DNA from: Mercurialis annua
Lineage: Eukaryota > Streptophyta > Magnoliopsida > Malpighiales > Euphorbiaceae
Assembly (NCBI RefSeq): GCF_937616625.2
Contig: NC_065570.1
Coordinates: 72,319,665 to 72,383,664, forward strand
DNA: 64,000 bases
Reading direction: 5' to 3'
Shown: positions 25,615-37,363 of the stretch, in pieces
Numbering within the stretch: position 1 is the first letter of the stretch
Layout: each line of letters starts with the position of its first letter
Translations under genes and position numbers: made by a program
The notes under the pieces: model-generated
The model's input: the letters and a program-made list of their open reading frames with translations, nothing else
The model's database searches: none
What the model was told of the DNA's origin: nothing

Positions 25615-26106
25615 TTAAGGACACTTGCGCCGGCCACCATGAGTGGTCAAGCTGGCATAGCAAGAGCAGGCCTCATAGTTACCGGCGGTCCCAGGAGGAA
25701 CACAGCTGCATCGTGCGCAGCAAGTCCCACATGCCCTGTTGCATAGTCGTGGCCTTGACGATAACTGACACCTGGCCTTGCAAGCGCCGCCGCAGTCTGA
25801 AAATTAAACAAAAAATATATCAATTAGTCTCATATATTTGACCAGCTGATGTTGATATATATTACACATATTTCATTACCTATTTTTGGTGATGTATTAT
25901 ACGAAGTTGCTGCTAAATTTGAGGTGACCTGCACGAGTCAGTCAACAAAAATGAAGTAAGAATATATATATAAATGATTAGAAGGTGAAACTTAAGGATC
26001 AAGTATAGTTTACAGTTTGGTGATGATCATCAGCCTCAGCAAAAGTGAGAACAAGAAGAAGAGATAAGAGAAAGGGGACAATGAGAAGCTTAATGGAGAA
26101 GGCCAT
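25615..26106 (-). CDS. GASA/snakin cysteine-rich secreted peptide, copy 2 (107 aa)
   Basis: Exons 26106-26014, 25928-25880 and 25796-25615 (TAA) splice in phase. Signal peptide MAFSIKLLIVPFLLSLLLVL, then linker ADDHHQT-VTSNLAATSYNTSPKI, then the 12-Cys GASA domain (DCGGACKARCQLSSRPRLCN to THGGRRKCP). Exon lengths of exons two and three (49 and 182 bp) are identical to those of copy 3 at 42.0 kb, and the domains differ at only a few residues, so these two are recent duplicates. Promoter sequence is also shared with copy 3, including a conserved AAAGGGCATAATCCAC block about 220 bp upstream. Likely secreted to the apoplast. No lesion seen. Confidence 0.94.
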
Positions 26107-27248
26107 TGCTACAGTATGTTTGAGTAGAGTTTGTGCATAGATGGGTTAAAGGGCGGTGCTATTTATACTAAGAATTGGAGAAGTAGGTCGACATTCTGAA
26201 TATTATAGACAAAGCAAAAATGGCATTATTATTAGTGTGAGCTGTCAAGAATGTATATCTTACGTTGTAGTGGTGGAGAGTAGGGCTTTGGAATGATGTG
26301 GAGTGTTCTAGAAAAGGGCATAATCCACTTATTTTTTGTTTGCTTTTCTATTCTATTATTTTTCATTTCCAATACGCGGAAATGTGACATTTATCGGCCA
26401 TTAACCTTGATAATTATATATATACACATATGTATACTAGTTTTCCATTTCCTAATTTGTTTGATTATATGCAAGGTTAATTATCAAAGTTCTACGTAAT
26501 TGCTAAACCAGAAAATGTTCCTTTGCATGCATAATAATTGATAAATCATTACCGACTGCTCCGATCTACTGAACTTGAAGGATCAAGTATAGTTTCAACA
26601 AGTTTGTTGGGAGAAAAGTAGAAGGAGTTATATATATCATGGCAGAGCTAGAGTGAGAATGGCGTCTATCACTTCGATCGCGTTTTCTACCGAGCTACCG
26701 TAATTCTTTCAGCTCATCTTCGTTTATAGATAGTCGTCCCGTATATTTTAATAGTAGAGGTATCTTGGTCAGGATTCTCTAATCGCTCGACTTCATGAGA
26801 TCTTATCTCGTTAAAATTGATTATAAAGTAGCTATGTTATCAATAATTATACAAATTAGGATTATGGACAAATTGTAAATTGTATTTGGCATTTGCTAAG
26901 TAAATTATTTTCGATCCCTTTAATTTTGTTTCTTGAACATGAGATATGATTTTATTGAACCAAAATGATATAAACAAAAAGACAAATCACTCAACCGTGT
27001 TTGAAGATTCTGGCGGTAGTCAATTCATAAGTGAAAAAACCCTAGAAGAAGTGGACTAGTTGGGCGCCAGCTGGATGGTCAAGCTGTGTTACGTAGATCA
27101 CAGCTAGCAGTGATAAGCCTGATTCTTGGCTATATACACCAAATTTTATTTTCATAATAAAATTAATATTAGGTCAGTGGTTGAGTTCTTATAAAATTAA
27201 GCCGCATGCAGCCAGTCTAATGATTATTGTACGAGCAATGTGGTTGTA

Positions 27249-27878
27249 CAGTCGACCCTCTAATAGTTAATATTTTATAAATTAATAATTTTAATAATTA
27301 ATAAAAAAATTAAAAAAAACTAATTTTATTTCACGTCGGATAATTAATAATTCTATTATTTAATAATTAATAAAATTTAAAATTATTCTACATGAATATT
27401 AATTATTAGAGAGATTTTTTTAAAAAAATATATAACAATTGATGATTTATTTGAGTCAATACTAATCTTAATTCATAAAGTATAAGTTAAAATACCATCA
27501 AATTATGACTTTTTTATTATTTTGAAAAATTTTAAAATAAGTTATTAGATAAACAAATTAAAGTAAGTAAAGTATCTCTAGTATAAAAAATATTAAAGAT
27601 TATTTTACTTTATGAATACAACTTTTTAATAATTATTTTTTAGTTTGATATCAATTGATATTTCTTAAATTGAATATAAAATTATTTCTTTTAAATTGAG
27701 TGATTGTAACGTGTATTTAGTTAGTTTTTTATAATATAATATTAATATTAGGTCTATTAATGTAAATACTTTAAAATATCTTTTGTAATTTTTTTTATAT
27801 AAATCCAATAAATTAATAATTTTAATAATTAATAAATTTTTGATCCACCATGTGTATTAATTATCAGAGGGTCGACTG
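27249..27878. mobile_element. Emigrant/Lemi-like (pogo) MITE, 630 bp
   Basis: Inverted ends CAGTCGACCCTCTAATAGTT and, reverse-complemented on the right, CAGTCGACCCTCTGATAATT, each followed by TTAATA-type sequence. Flanked by TA at 27247-27248 and 27879-27880. This closely follows the known CAGT..ACCTCTATAAATTAATA end of plant Emigrant elements. The interior is AT-rich and non-coding. Confidence 0.88.
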
Positions 27879-28220
27879 TATGTGTTCGAATATTTTAATT
27901 TACTTTAAATTTTATTGATTATATAGATCACCCCTTAGGAACTTTGTATTATAACATATTTAATCATTGATTTTTTTTATTTTTAAACATTATCTACTTC
28001 AAATATTTAATATTAATAGAGTTTAAATAGTGAGATGGATATTTGTGAAGTTGAGGAGTATTGGTTATTAAAAATCTTGTTCCGTGATGGACTAGAATTG
28101 TGCATTTTGAATTGATTATGTAAGCCACAGCTGGAATCTAATAATGATGCTTTGACATCAATTTTCGAAAGTAAAGTTCATAATGAAGCTACAGCCTAAC
28201 CTAATAAAATGTTATTGGGT

Positions 28221-29716
28221 TCCAGAAAAATACTCCGTTGCTGCTGTGGTTGCAGTAGCAGACTCATCTTGGCCTAACTCAGCCACTGCTGCGATAGAGA
28301 TTAACTATGCACATTGGTTTTCATAGCTTCTTCAAATGAATGAATTTGTATTTGTCAAATAAAAAAATCCTTTTTTTTTTAAAATATTTCCGGACTCAAT
28401 AATTTGCACATGTCACAAGAATTAATGAAAAGCCAAAAAGAAATCCAACTCATTAAGAAAAGAAAAGGTTATTTTAGTTAGAAATAAACATAAATATTCA
28501 CAACGTCTTACGATTTAGAAATTTTTAAAGATTCTAAAACGACATATATTGTAGAATGGATGGAGTAATATGTAGATGTTCCCATGATTAAGTCCATGCA
28601 TTGAATTAGTAGACGATACAAATGTGAAGATAATTAAGGTTCAATTTATTAATGTAATTTTTATTTTTTTCTTTGATTTTTAGGTGTTTTTATTTTTTTT
28701 TATTTGACTTCTGTATTTTTGTAAATAGTCCTATATACACGTTTTTTATCTAAATTTTATATTTTTAAAAATAATTTTATTTGATCTCCCACACTTCCAC
28801 ACTTTTGTTAGCATAAAGACTTTAAATTTTTTAAAAGAGCATGAATCAAATAAAAACAAAAAAGTATTTAGGGACACAAAATAAAAAAATAATAAAAAAT
28901 ACATGAGCTTAAGGTAGATTATTTTTTTAAAAAGATAGGTAATAATTAAAAAAAATTATAAATTTTTAATGGGCTGTTATAGAATGACACAATTTTTGTA
29001 TGAAATTTTTTTTTTTAATAAAACAGCTAAGAATGAGATATGTTCAGCTTTTCTAAAAAAGAAATAAAAAAGAATTGTCCAACGGTACTGGAAGGACTAA
29101 TACATAAGGACCCTCCATTAATTAAAGATAGGTAGAATACTAGTGTAAATTTCGCACTAAAACCTAACCGAACTATGTTTTCTTTAATAGTTAATTTTAT
29201 TTTTGTATACTAGAAAAATATTTTAGTATATTCCTATCTAATAAATTATTTAAATATTTCACACTTACACCCATGAATTATTCAATACTTATAAATATAT
29301 TCATATATTTATTGACACTAAAATATATTATTAATTTAATAATATACTATTTTTAAATATGTTCATATATTTATTAAAAAAATTAAATAAAAATTATTTA
29401 AAAAATTATTTATTAAAATAATAAAAATATTCTCTATTTATAGCTTGTTGAATTAAATTTTACTTAATATAATATATTTAAATTTCCAACTACAAACATG
29501 TTTATTTGGCTGTATTATAGCAAAAATTAATAAATGCTTTATAATAAAATTAAAGAACCAAAAATAAATAGAATTATTCTAATTTTATCTCTAATAGTAC
29601 TTTATTTTAAAATACACTATAATAAAATAATTATGTATATAAAATAAAAATAAAATCCATTATAATAAAATTAGATATAAAATATTATTAAAAAGGATTT
29701 GCACACAATTTGATGT
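28221..29716. other. AT-rich intergenic DNA, no gene
   Basis: Nothing recognised beyond A/T-rich low-complexity sequence. A phrase near 28,555 (GAATGGATGGAGTA) could be the worn end of a Stowaway element, but no partner end was found. Confidence 0.5.
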
Positions 29717-30128
29717 GCTATAGTCAGGGGCGGATCTACTTGAAGGCTAGGGTAGGCTAGAGCACGGGCTGCCGTCAAATAATCGAAGGAGTCGCGGTGG
29801 AGGCCGGTGGAGCAGCAGCAGATATTTGTTGCAGGCAGCAGCTTTCAGCCATGGCTGCTCAAACGAAGAAGACGACCTTGTTTTAGTTTAGGTTTACAAA
29901 TTTAAGGGCCAACTTTGGGCCTCGTTTGATTTTGTATAAAATGGGCCAATCTGTTTAGTAAACCGATGAGTTCAACATATCCTTTTATTTTAGAGGAATT
30001 TGCACAAAACACTCCTTTTTTTAACTTATTTGTATAAAATACCTCAATTTCAAAAATTTACTTTTTTACTCTATTTTTCTATTGTTTTTAGTTGTACCTC
30101 GATTAGCAAAATAATTTATTTGTATTTT

Positions 30129-30375
30129 TACTCTACTTCTTTTAAACACATGCATATCTCATTTTCCTTTTTTTCTCTTTCCTCTTTCTCCTTTTTTTTT
30201 TGTTTTTTTTCTTTTCTCTCTCCTTTTTCTCTTTCTTCCTTCTCATTTTTTCTTTTTTCTCTCTCTCCTTTTTCTCTTTCTTCCTTCTCATTTTTTCTTT
30301 TTTCTCTCTCTTCTTCTTCTTCTTCTTCTTCTTCTTCTTTTCTCTGCAACTTTTTTTTTCTTCGTTTTTTTTAAA
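30129..30375. repeat. Pyrimidine tract with TTC microsatellite
   Basis: Nearly pure C/T strand. It contains two direct copies of a roughly 55-bp CT-rich unit and then about nine TTC triplets near 30,310-30,338. Open frames on both strands (Ser/Phe-rich and Glu/Lys-rich) are trivial consequences of the composition. Confidence 0.9.
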
Positions 30376-30542
30376 TCTGCTTTTTCTATTTTTCACATTA
30401 TACAAATGAACTTCAGGACAAAGAAATTTGAATAAAATAAAGAGTTTAAGAGATAATATGATGGTGATAGATGAGAAGTTCTTATTCTTCTTCTACTACT
30501 TTTTTCTTTCTATGTTGTTTTAAATTATTATAGCATCGTTTT

Positions 30543-33017
30543 TGTAATACCCCAAAATATTAAATTATCTAATTGGACCACGTGACCAGTCTAGATTTGC
30601 CAGAGTGGCAAAAATCGGAAAGTTTTCCGATGAATAAGTTTTAGTAGGTCGGTTTTGAAAAAGATTATATGCGAGGAATTTAATAATATAGTTCAAGTCT
30701 AAAGTTAGAATTGGAATTAAAAGGAAAGGAATGTCAAGAAAATTTCAAAATAAAGTACAGGGACCAAAGTGGTAATTTAACCACTTTGTGTCGAAAATGG
30801 AAATTTGTAGATTTGACGGGAAAATGTTAATATTAAGTTTTGTATTATTTATCGGATATAAATAATACGTAAAAGTAATAATTTAAGAATTTATCGATTT
30901 AGTTATGGACTAAATCGTAAGAAAGGAAAGTTTAAAAGATAAATAATAACAAACAACAAGAACAAGGATTAAAGTGGCACTTTAGCCAAGATATATATAA
31001 GAAAGGAATTGAATCAGAGAAGGGAAGAGAGACTTCCAGAGAGAACGAGAGTATATCGCCGATTACGTCGTTTCGCCGCCGTTTCGCCGTTCGACGTCCG
31101 ATTCAAGTAATTCAAGCGGCAATCTCTTCAGAATCGAATTCTCTATCGATATCAAACATCGTTTTAAGGTAATAATCTGAGAATTTGGTGGAAAATTCGA
31201 ATATTTAGCCGTTTTGGTTATAATTAGGAATTTAATGATTTTGGATCGTTTTTAGCGTTTTTAGAAAGACGAAGTTACGGGTTTTGAAGGAAATGAGGTT
31301 TTATACGTGTATGGCGGAAGATAGCATGACGGGAAGCCCGGAAACGACATTTCCAGGAGCTGCGCCCAGGTCGCACGTGGTGTGCGATCGCACACCCGTG
31401 GTGTGCGAACGCACACCTGTGATGGTGTGCGAACGCACACCAGCGGTGTGCGGACGCACACCGGTGATGGTGTGCGAACGCACACCCAAGGTGTGCGGAC
31501 GCACACCACCCTGTGCAGGCGTGTAATGAGTCCACGAGGGACTAAAATGAACTTTTTGCCCGAGGGGCTAAAATGGACTTTTAGCCATAAAGAAAGGGGA
31601 TTTTGATATTTTCAATATTAGGTCCTAAAAACGATTAAGAACTCCGATTAATTAAAAAGAGATATAACAAGTATCTCGACTAAGTGTCAGGACACGACCA
31701 AAGCTAAGAATCGTATTTGGAATACGATAATGTTAACCTAAGTCGATAACTTAGGATTTAAGTATTAAGTTTACGTTTATAAATCAAAAATTCGGTAACG
31801 TGAATAGGTAAATGACGCACCGACGAGCTACCAGGCCAACGAGCTGGAATAGCTACGAGAACGATGCATGGAGCTTACGTTATGGAATCATTATAGTGCA
31901 ATTTTGGGATAGCGGTCACTGTGAGTGGCATTTTACTTTCGAGTGTTATATATAAAGTTATTTTATATAAATACGTACACTGTTTTTACGCATCGCATGT
32001 TATATGATTTGATTGAATGTCATACGTTTATTTAATTTCTGTATATAAGAACTAGTATGCGATCCGATGAAACTAGCTACCTATTGGGTGTCAATAGGCT
32101 GTGTGATCACCAGTATCGAGTCAGTCTAGTATGTTTGCATTGAGAAATGATTTGACACAGCTGTGAGCTGTAGATGAATATGAAACTTACGATTGGGTTA
32201 TGATTTAGATACGCAGAGTGAACTCGGCTACGGTGTAGCCTGGAAGTCCCCGTATCTAGTGGCTGGGCCACCAGCGAGTTGGACTCGCAATTGATATTTA
32301 CGATTGGATTGAATGATATATGATTATTCGAGAGATGAGTCGCATGCTAGGATATTAGTTTCACACGGATCAAATACATGTTATATATTTTATAATATCG
32401 TTTTCTTAAAATGCGATGCTGTGTCTTTAATGTAATACTGTTAGTAAATGCAAACTCACTCAGTATTTCCCAAATACTGACCCCTCACTTTGATGTTTGC
32501 AGGTAGTGAAAGTCGGATCAGACAGACCATCTCCTTTGTGTCAACAGCCCTTTTGGCTCACACAAAGTATAAGTTTTATAGAGCTGCAGTAGTCAATAGG
32601 TGTCAGTATAAAGTTTATGATTCGATTTCAAACGGTATTTGAAAAGTAAACTTTAACATAATTTTATAAATAAGTCATTTATAAAGGTGATGTTTTATCC
32701 GTTTGAATTGAGTACCAATTGCCTTGAGAGGAATTGGTTATGTTTGTGATCAGAAACAGGGCGGTGCTGGATATGAGATATCGCTCGGTAAGACCCTGGT
32801 TTCTAAGGAATTGTGCTGCAAACGTTTTCAGGAAAGGGATACAATATTTCGATATTTGAATTATATTATTTAAAGAAGATGTCTGAAAACGTTTTATATA
32901 TAGTAATATGTTTTAATTCGCGAAAAATTAATAACGGTTTTAGGCTTGCTACGGGTTTTGGAGCTACCACTCCCATTCCCTAGCGCCGGTCTCGGCTCAA
33001 TAATTTGGGTCGTGACA
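30543..33017 (+). repeat. 5' LTR (2,475 bp) of the LARD-like element
   Basis: Starts TGTAATACCCC and ends GTCGTGACA. Contains six units of a GGTGTGCG/CGCACACC palindromic array at 31,379-31,508. The only substitution I noticed against the 3' LTR is G at 31,859 (C at 38,701). Confidence 0.95.
31379..31508. repeat. Palindromic 21/24-bp tandem array in the 5' LTR (six units)
   Basis: Each unit has the core GGTGTGCGNNCGCACACC, a perfect or near-perfect 18-bp inverted repeat, spaced by CGT, TGTGAT, AGC or CAA. Units are multiples of three bases, so several frames stay open and produce Cys-Arg-Thr-Pro or Arg-Ser-His-Thr peptide repeats, which I regard as artefacts. Confidence 0.93.
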
Positions 33018-33021
33018 ATTG

Positions 33022-33033
33022 TGGTATCAGAGC
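33022..33033 (+). other. Primer binding site of the LARD-like element
   Basis: TGGTATCAGAGC, complementary to the 3' end of initiator methionine tRNA, the standard primer site for plant Ty3-gypsy and copia elements. It lies four bases after the end of the 5' LTR. Confidence 0.93.
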
Positions 33034-36000
33034 AGTTGGTCCAGTTACCTCTGCTAATATATGTTTTGTCAGTTAAGTGATCTAGGAACTACTGCAGCTA
33101 TAGAGTTGAGTTCTGTGTGATCCAAGTAGTTTGCATTGTTGTTAAGCGATAAGTATAATTGATTGATTTGTGAAATACTTATGTGTTTCTTGTGACACGT
33201 ATATACGAGGTATATACGTATATATTGTTTTGATGAGACATGCATATGAGATATGCTTTTTGAAATGAAGTTTCTAGGAGAGGTGTTGCCTCCTATGACT
33301 AGAATATAATTGTTGTGAAAGTGATTTGATGATATGTACGTATGTGTGTTTAGCATCTTATAACGTAAGAGATGCTATTGAATTCGATCGATCGAAACTT
33401 TGGGAAGAGTATGAAGAAGGAATGTAAAGTGGCAGAAGTTGAAGAACTTTCTGGATACAGAGTTTGAAGGTCTAGAGAACTTACAAAACTCGAAGTTTAT
33501 AAATTTTTTTTTTTTAAAAAAAGTTATTTGTTTAACAATTTTGAAAGCATAATTGTGCCTAGACCCGATATAGAAATGTATGATTGCCACGACATTGATA
33601 GAAGTGCATCACTACATACATTATTAATGAAAGAATAATCAACGAAGACATGCATTAATAGTACATGCATCATATGCATTACGCTCAGACCAAAAGGTGA
33701 GCTGTGGCAACTCTTTGGGGATGAGAGACGTCATCACCCTAGTGCACAATTCTGCTAAAGTTTCAATGGAATTTTTGATTTAAATCTCGAAATGAGATGT
33801 TTTATTTGAGAAAGTTTCCAAAGAGTTTTGTTTTTATGTAAGTATACCTAGACCATAACTCTGTGAAAGAAATGAAGTGCTCGCGAGCAAGTTGCGATCA
33901 AGGCTACGAGAAGATCGAATAAGTATAATTGCGAGAACATAGAAGTTATGCTTCTAGGACATGAACTTAGCCTTGATTAAACAGAATAATATATGAATAA
34001 AATAATATGTGTGCCCAGATAATGAAGCATATCTGATTAATGACGTATAACACATGTATGTTATACGTAGACATTCTAATGTTTGATTAAGTCCATGTGA
34101 GTGGAATGCTCGCAAGACTTAAGATGCGATGCGTAATCAAGAAAATCTAGGGGACACTGATTTTCTTGAATCCGGTCAATATAGATGCTTATAGCTACGA
34201 TAGTAATATGCGTTTAACATATACAACGCGAGTATATGTTTTGGCAATTGGCTAGTCTATGATGAGTCAGAACACTCAGAAGACTTCCAATAAGAGACGT
34301 AACCCTAGAAAGTTTAAAGGAAGGAGACGTCTCTAGAGTCCAACGTACGTGGGCATCGAATAGACGTGAAGATTAGTAAGGATTATATTTTAAGGAATTT
34401 ATCAGTATTCCTTTATATAATCGCTATACTATGAACAAAGAACTGCACGATCGCGTGCTGCTGCACAACAAGTAAATGAGGCGCGGGAAGAAGATCGAGG
34501 TAACAAAAGTGAATGCACCCTAAACCAATTGGCTAGTAGAGGCCAAGAACGAGATAAAAGTCAACGAGAACTTAGTAAAGTAAAGTGAGAATATATAGGC
34601 ATTGGAAATGACGTAATAACCCGACATCATTATGGATAAGTTAAAGCTAAAGGAGTTTAGCGGATCAAGTGGCATGCCAAAACCTTTAGAAAAAGTAAAG
34701 TAAGATGTTGTATACATCGAGCGGATGACGGACAAACAGTAATGTCAATAAAGATGTCGATGAAAGGTTCAACCTATAATTAGTTCCGACATGCAATTGG
34801 AGCGGTGAAAGACCAAATAACATGAACTAAGTTTGTGACCCGATTTGGGAAATTCTTTCTACCATTAATTCAGATAAGGAATAATCGGGAAGAATCAAGG
34901 TTATTAGACCAGAAGATATGATGTAAATGAACAGTTGAAGTATACGATAAGAAAGATCGAGACATAAATAACAAGAACTGCAATCGGTGGATTAAGAGTT
35001 GAAACTTCCACCTTAAAGATTCGATTATGAAACGAATTAGTAAAGCGTAAAGGTGTAAAGGATTAAAAGGTGTCAGATAAGATCAAACTTGTTTGATACA
35101 TTCCCAGAAGCGGATTCTCAGGAAAAGGACTTCGGAGAGGAAGAATTATCAGACGAATCTGATATGGAAGAGTACTGGAATGAACATTTCTGATCCAGTG
35201 TACGGAAATATCACAATCTGAGGAAGGATGCAGAGATAGCTCTGAATCATGTAAGGAGGTAAATGCGCTCCTCCTCACAAGAAATGCTACCGGTAGGTCC
35301 ACTAACTTCCGGCGTACGGTCAAGGGATTACCAAAGGTACATGACGTACATGATAAAGTATAAAGACGCAAAAGAAGGTTATGAATAATAAGGAATCAGT
35401 TAAAGTAAGCAGAGTCAAGGAAAGTACGGATAACCGCGTATATCGCAAGAAACTTGATAAGAGTTATTGAGGAATGAAAAAGAGAAAGTCACGTAAAAAG
35501 ATGACGAGAAGATCAAATGAATTGAATTCTATGTAGTCGTTAACGCATAGAAACAAAAAGGGATAAAGATGATAGAGTCATATGAATGGATCCACTGACA
35601 GTTAAGATGTCAGTAAAGGGTACAGTATGACGATATATAAGTAATCGAGAATGTACTACGTCGATATTGCAGGCAAAAGAAGCTGCGACCATTACTAATT
35701 GGTAATTGACGTTCAGAATGCCGAAACAAGAAATATCAGAAATACGAAATGCGATAGAGGTGACATCAGCATATGATCGGCTTACAGGCGACCATGATGA
35801 CAGTACGAATACGATAAGACGATACGTATACGATTAAGAACGCACTACGTCGGGAAAGTTCGAATAAAGAAGGCCATAACTCTCAATTAATGATCGATGT
35901 TGTGGATATGAAAAGTAAGTAGTACATGACGTACGAGATGCGCTGAGGAGGAAAGCAAAGACTGCACTAGAAAATGATAAAGAAACACGATAAGAACGTG

Positions 36001-37350
36001 AATTAGGAACACAATAAGAGTACCATAGGATCATAGCATTTAGACTATTGATCCTATTGATTAACTAAGGACAAGAAGTCAAAGAAAGTAACGAAGAGGT
36101 ATACCTACGATATGGACAGAAGTAGAAATTAACAAGTTGGAAATGAATACACAGTGTACCTTGAACAAATCAGAAGTAGGACTTCAACGCGGCGACAATT
36201 GTTGTCCCACTATTATGAAGATCGTGTAAGTAACAGTTACGCTCAAATCAAGAAGATTCGCAAAAAGATTGAATATCTCTTTCTTATGGGATATCAAGCA
36301 GTAATGTACAAGTGTCTGTGGTATAAAGAAACATCACGTAAGACTAACAATCTTTAAAAGATGTTAGCAATAATCGTAAAGTAGAATAGAGGACGGGATA
36401 ATAAAGACAATTATCCAAGAATGTAACGAATGAAAGATGAAACAGAATGATGAGAAGTAAAAAGAGGTAAGAAATTTCAATGTTTAGTGCATTGCATTTA
36501 GGGAAAAGGAAATAAGTTAACGAGAATACGACAAAAGAAGTAGTACGTAAGGTACAAGAACATAAAAGAAGAAGATCAAGTAAGTCCTTGCAGGGAAAGC
36601 AAAGACATTATACGGATGCACTATGAGAAATATCTCATATACGACAATTGATAAATGACAATAGTAAAGGATGAAGTTGCATAAGTATAACAAGATAAGT
36701 GAGGATGGTGGATAATGGAATTAGATTCCAAATACCACAACGAATAGCAATCAGATGGTGACAACAGCAGTACGAAAGAGACTACGTAAGGAGTGAAGTA
36801 CAAGTCACTTGAGTGTTTACATCACTCAACAAGGAACGATGATAGGAGGGGATATATTGGACAAACGTAAAGAATTAAGAACGAAGAGTCGTAAATGCAA
36901 ATTAATGAGTTGTCTACATCAGTCAGCGACAAATAAGAGATGCGAGCAAATGGGTTGTCTGCATCAATCGATAACGAATGAAGAAATTGGGCGACGAGTG
37001 TTATCATCTTTAATGAAAAGACATCATTAAGATAAACTATCATTGGACTTCAGTTATAAACTGAAAGTTCAATTACAAGGACAAGAGCCTATAGTATTGC
37101 AGGTTAAACAAAGAACAGATGAAAGAGTCATGCATATTAGATCAAAGCGAAAAGATTAAAGATGAGGGATCAAGAGGCAGCAAAATATACTTGACATCAC
37201 GATAAAAGAAGGTAGTAACATGAAGGTCGTCAATGACGGTTAACATTAATCTACAAGGAGTACAGAAATGAAGTGATGAATGAAGTTCAAAAGGTTAAGG
37301 ATTTAAGTCAAGTCAAAGAGTTATATGAAAATTCGAGGACGAATTTTTAT
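33034..37350 (+). other. Non-coding internal domain of the LARD-like element
   Basis: A 4.3-kb A-rich plus strand with stops in all frames at short intervals. The longest open frames (66-102 codons) show no similarity I recognise and lie on both strands. A very worn gag/pol origin is possible (the GAATTTTTATA tail survives), but no catalytic motif was seen. The region may act only as packaging and priming sequence. Confidence 0.75.
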
Positions 37351-37363
37351 AAGGGGGGAAGAA
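37351..37363 (+). other. Polypurine tract of the LARD-like element
   Basis: AAGGGGGGAAGAA directly abuts the TG of the 3' LTR, the expected priming site for plus-strand DNA synthesis. Confidence 0.92.

Larger units (their letters stand above)
25470..28220. repeat. Local direct duplication, left copy (GASA copy 2 and flanks)
   Basis: Similarity with 41,755-47,525 runs in the same order and orientation: the 3' flank (CAAGCCATGATATTCAATC versus CAAGCAATGATATTCAATC), the whole GASA gene, the promoter, and a distal block at about 28,085-28,205 (GATTATGTAAGCCACAGCTG) that matches 47,400-47,520. This copy carries the Emigrant-like MITE at 27,249-27,878, while the other copy carries a hAT element. 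Confidence 0.8.

Noticed and set aside
28540..28570. Stowaway-like end GAATGGATGGAGTA
   Set aside because: No opposite end or TA-bounded partner found nearby; too short to call.
30000..30405. Ser/Phe-rich and Glu/Lys-rich frames of 69-124 codons
   Set aside because: Low-complexity pyrimidine tract and TTC microsatellite.
31379..31508. Regular palindromic repeats resembling a CRISPR array
   Set aside because: Spacers are 3-6 bp and invariant in kind, the array is inside a plant LTR, and it has an identical partner in the other LTR.
31261..31606. Open frames with Cys-Arg-Thr-Pro and Arg-Ser-His-Thr repeats (also at 38082-38448)
   Set aside because: They arise from the GTGTGCG array in the LTRs, are open in both directions, and have no start or domain context.
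33069..37043. Many 60-102 codon frames between the LTRs
   Set aside because: No recognisable retroelement protein motif, scattered on both strands, and not longer than expected by chance in A-rich sequence.
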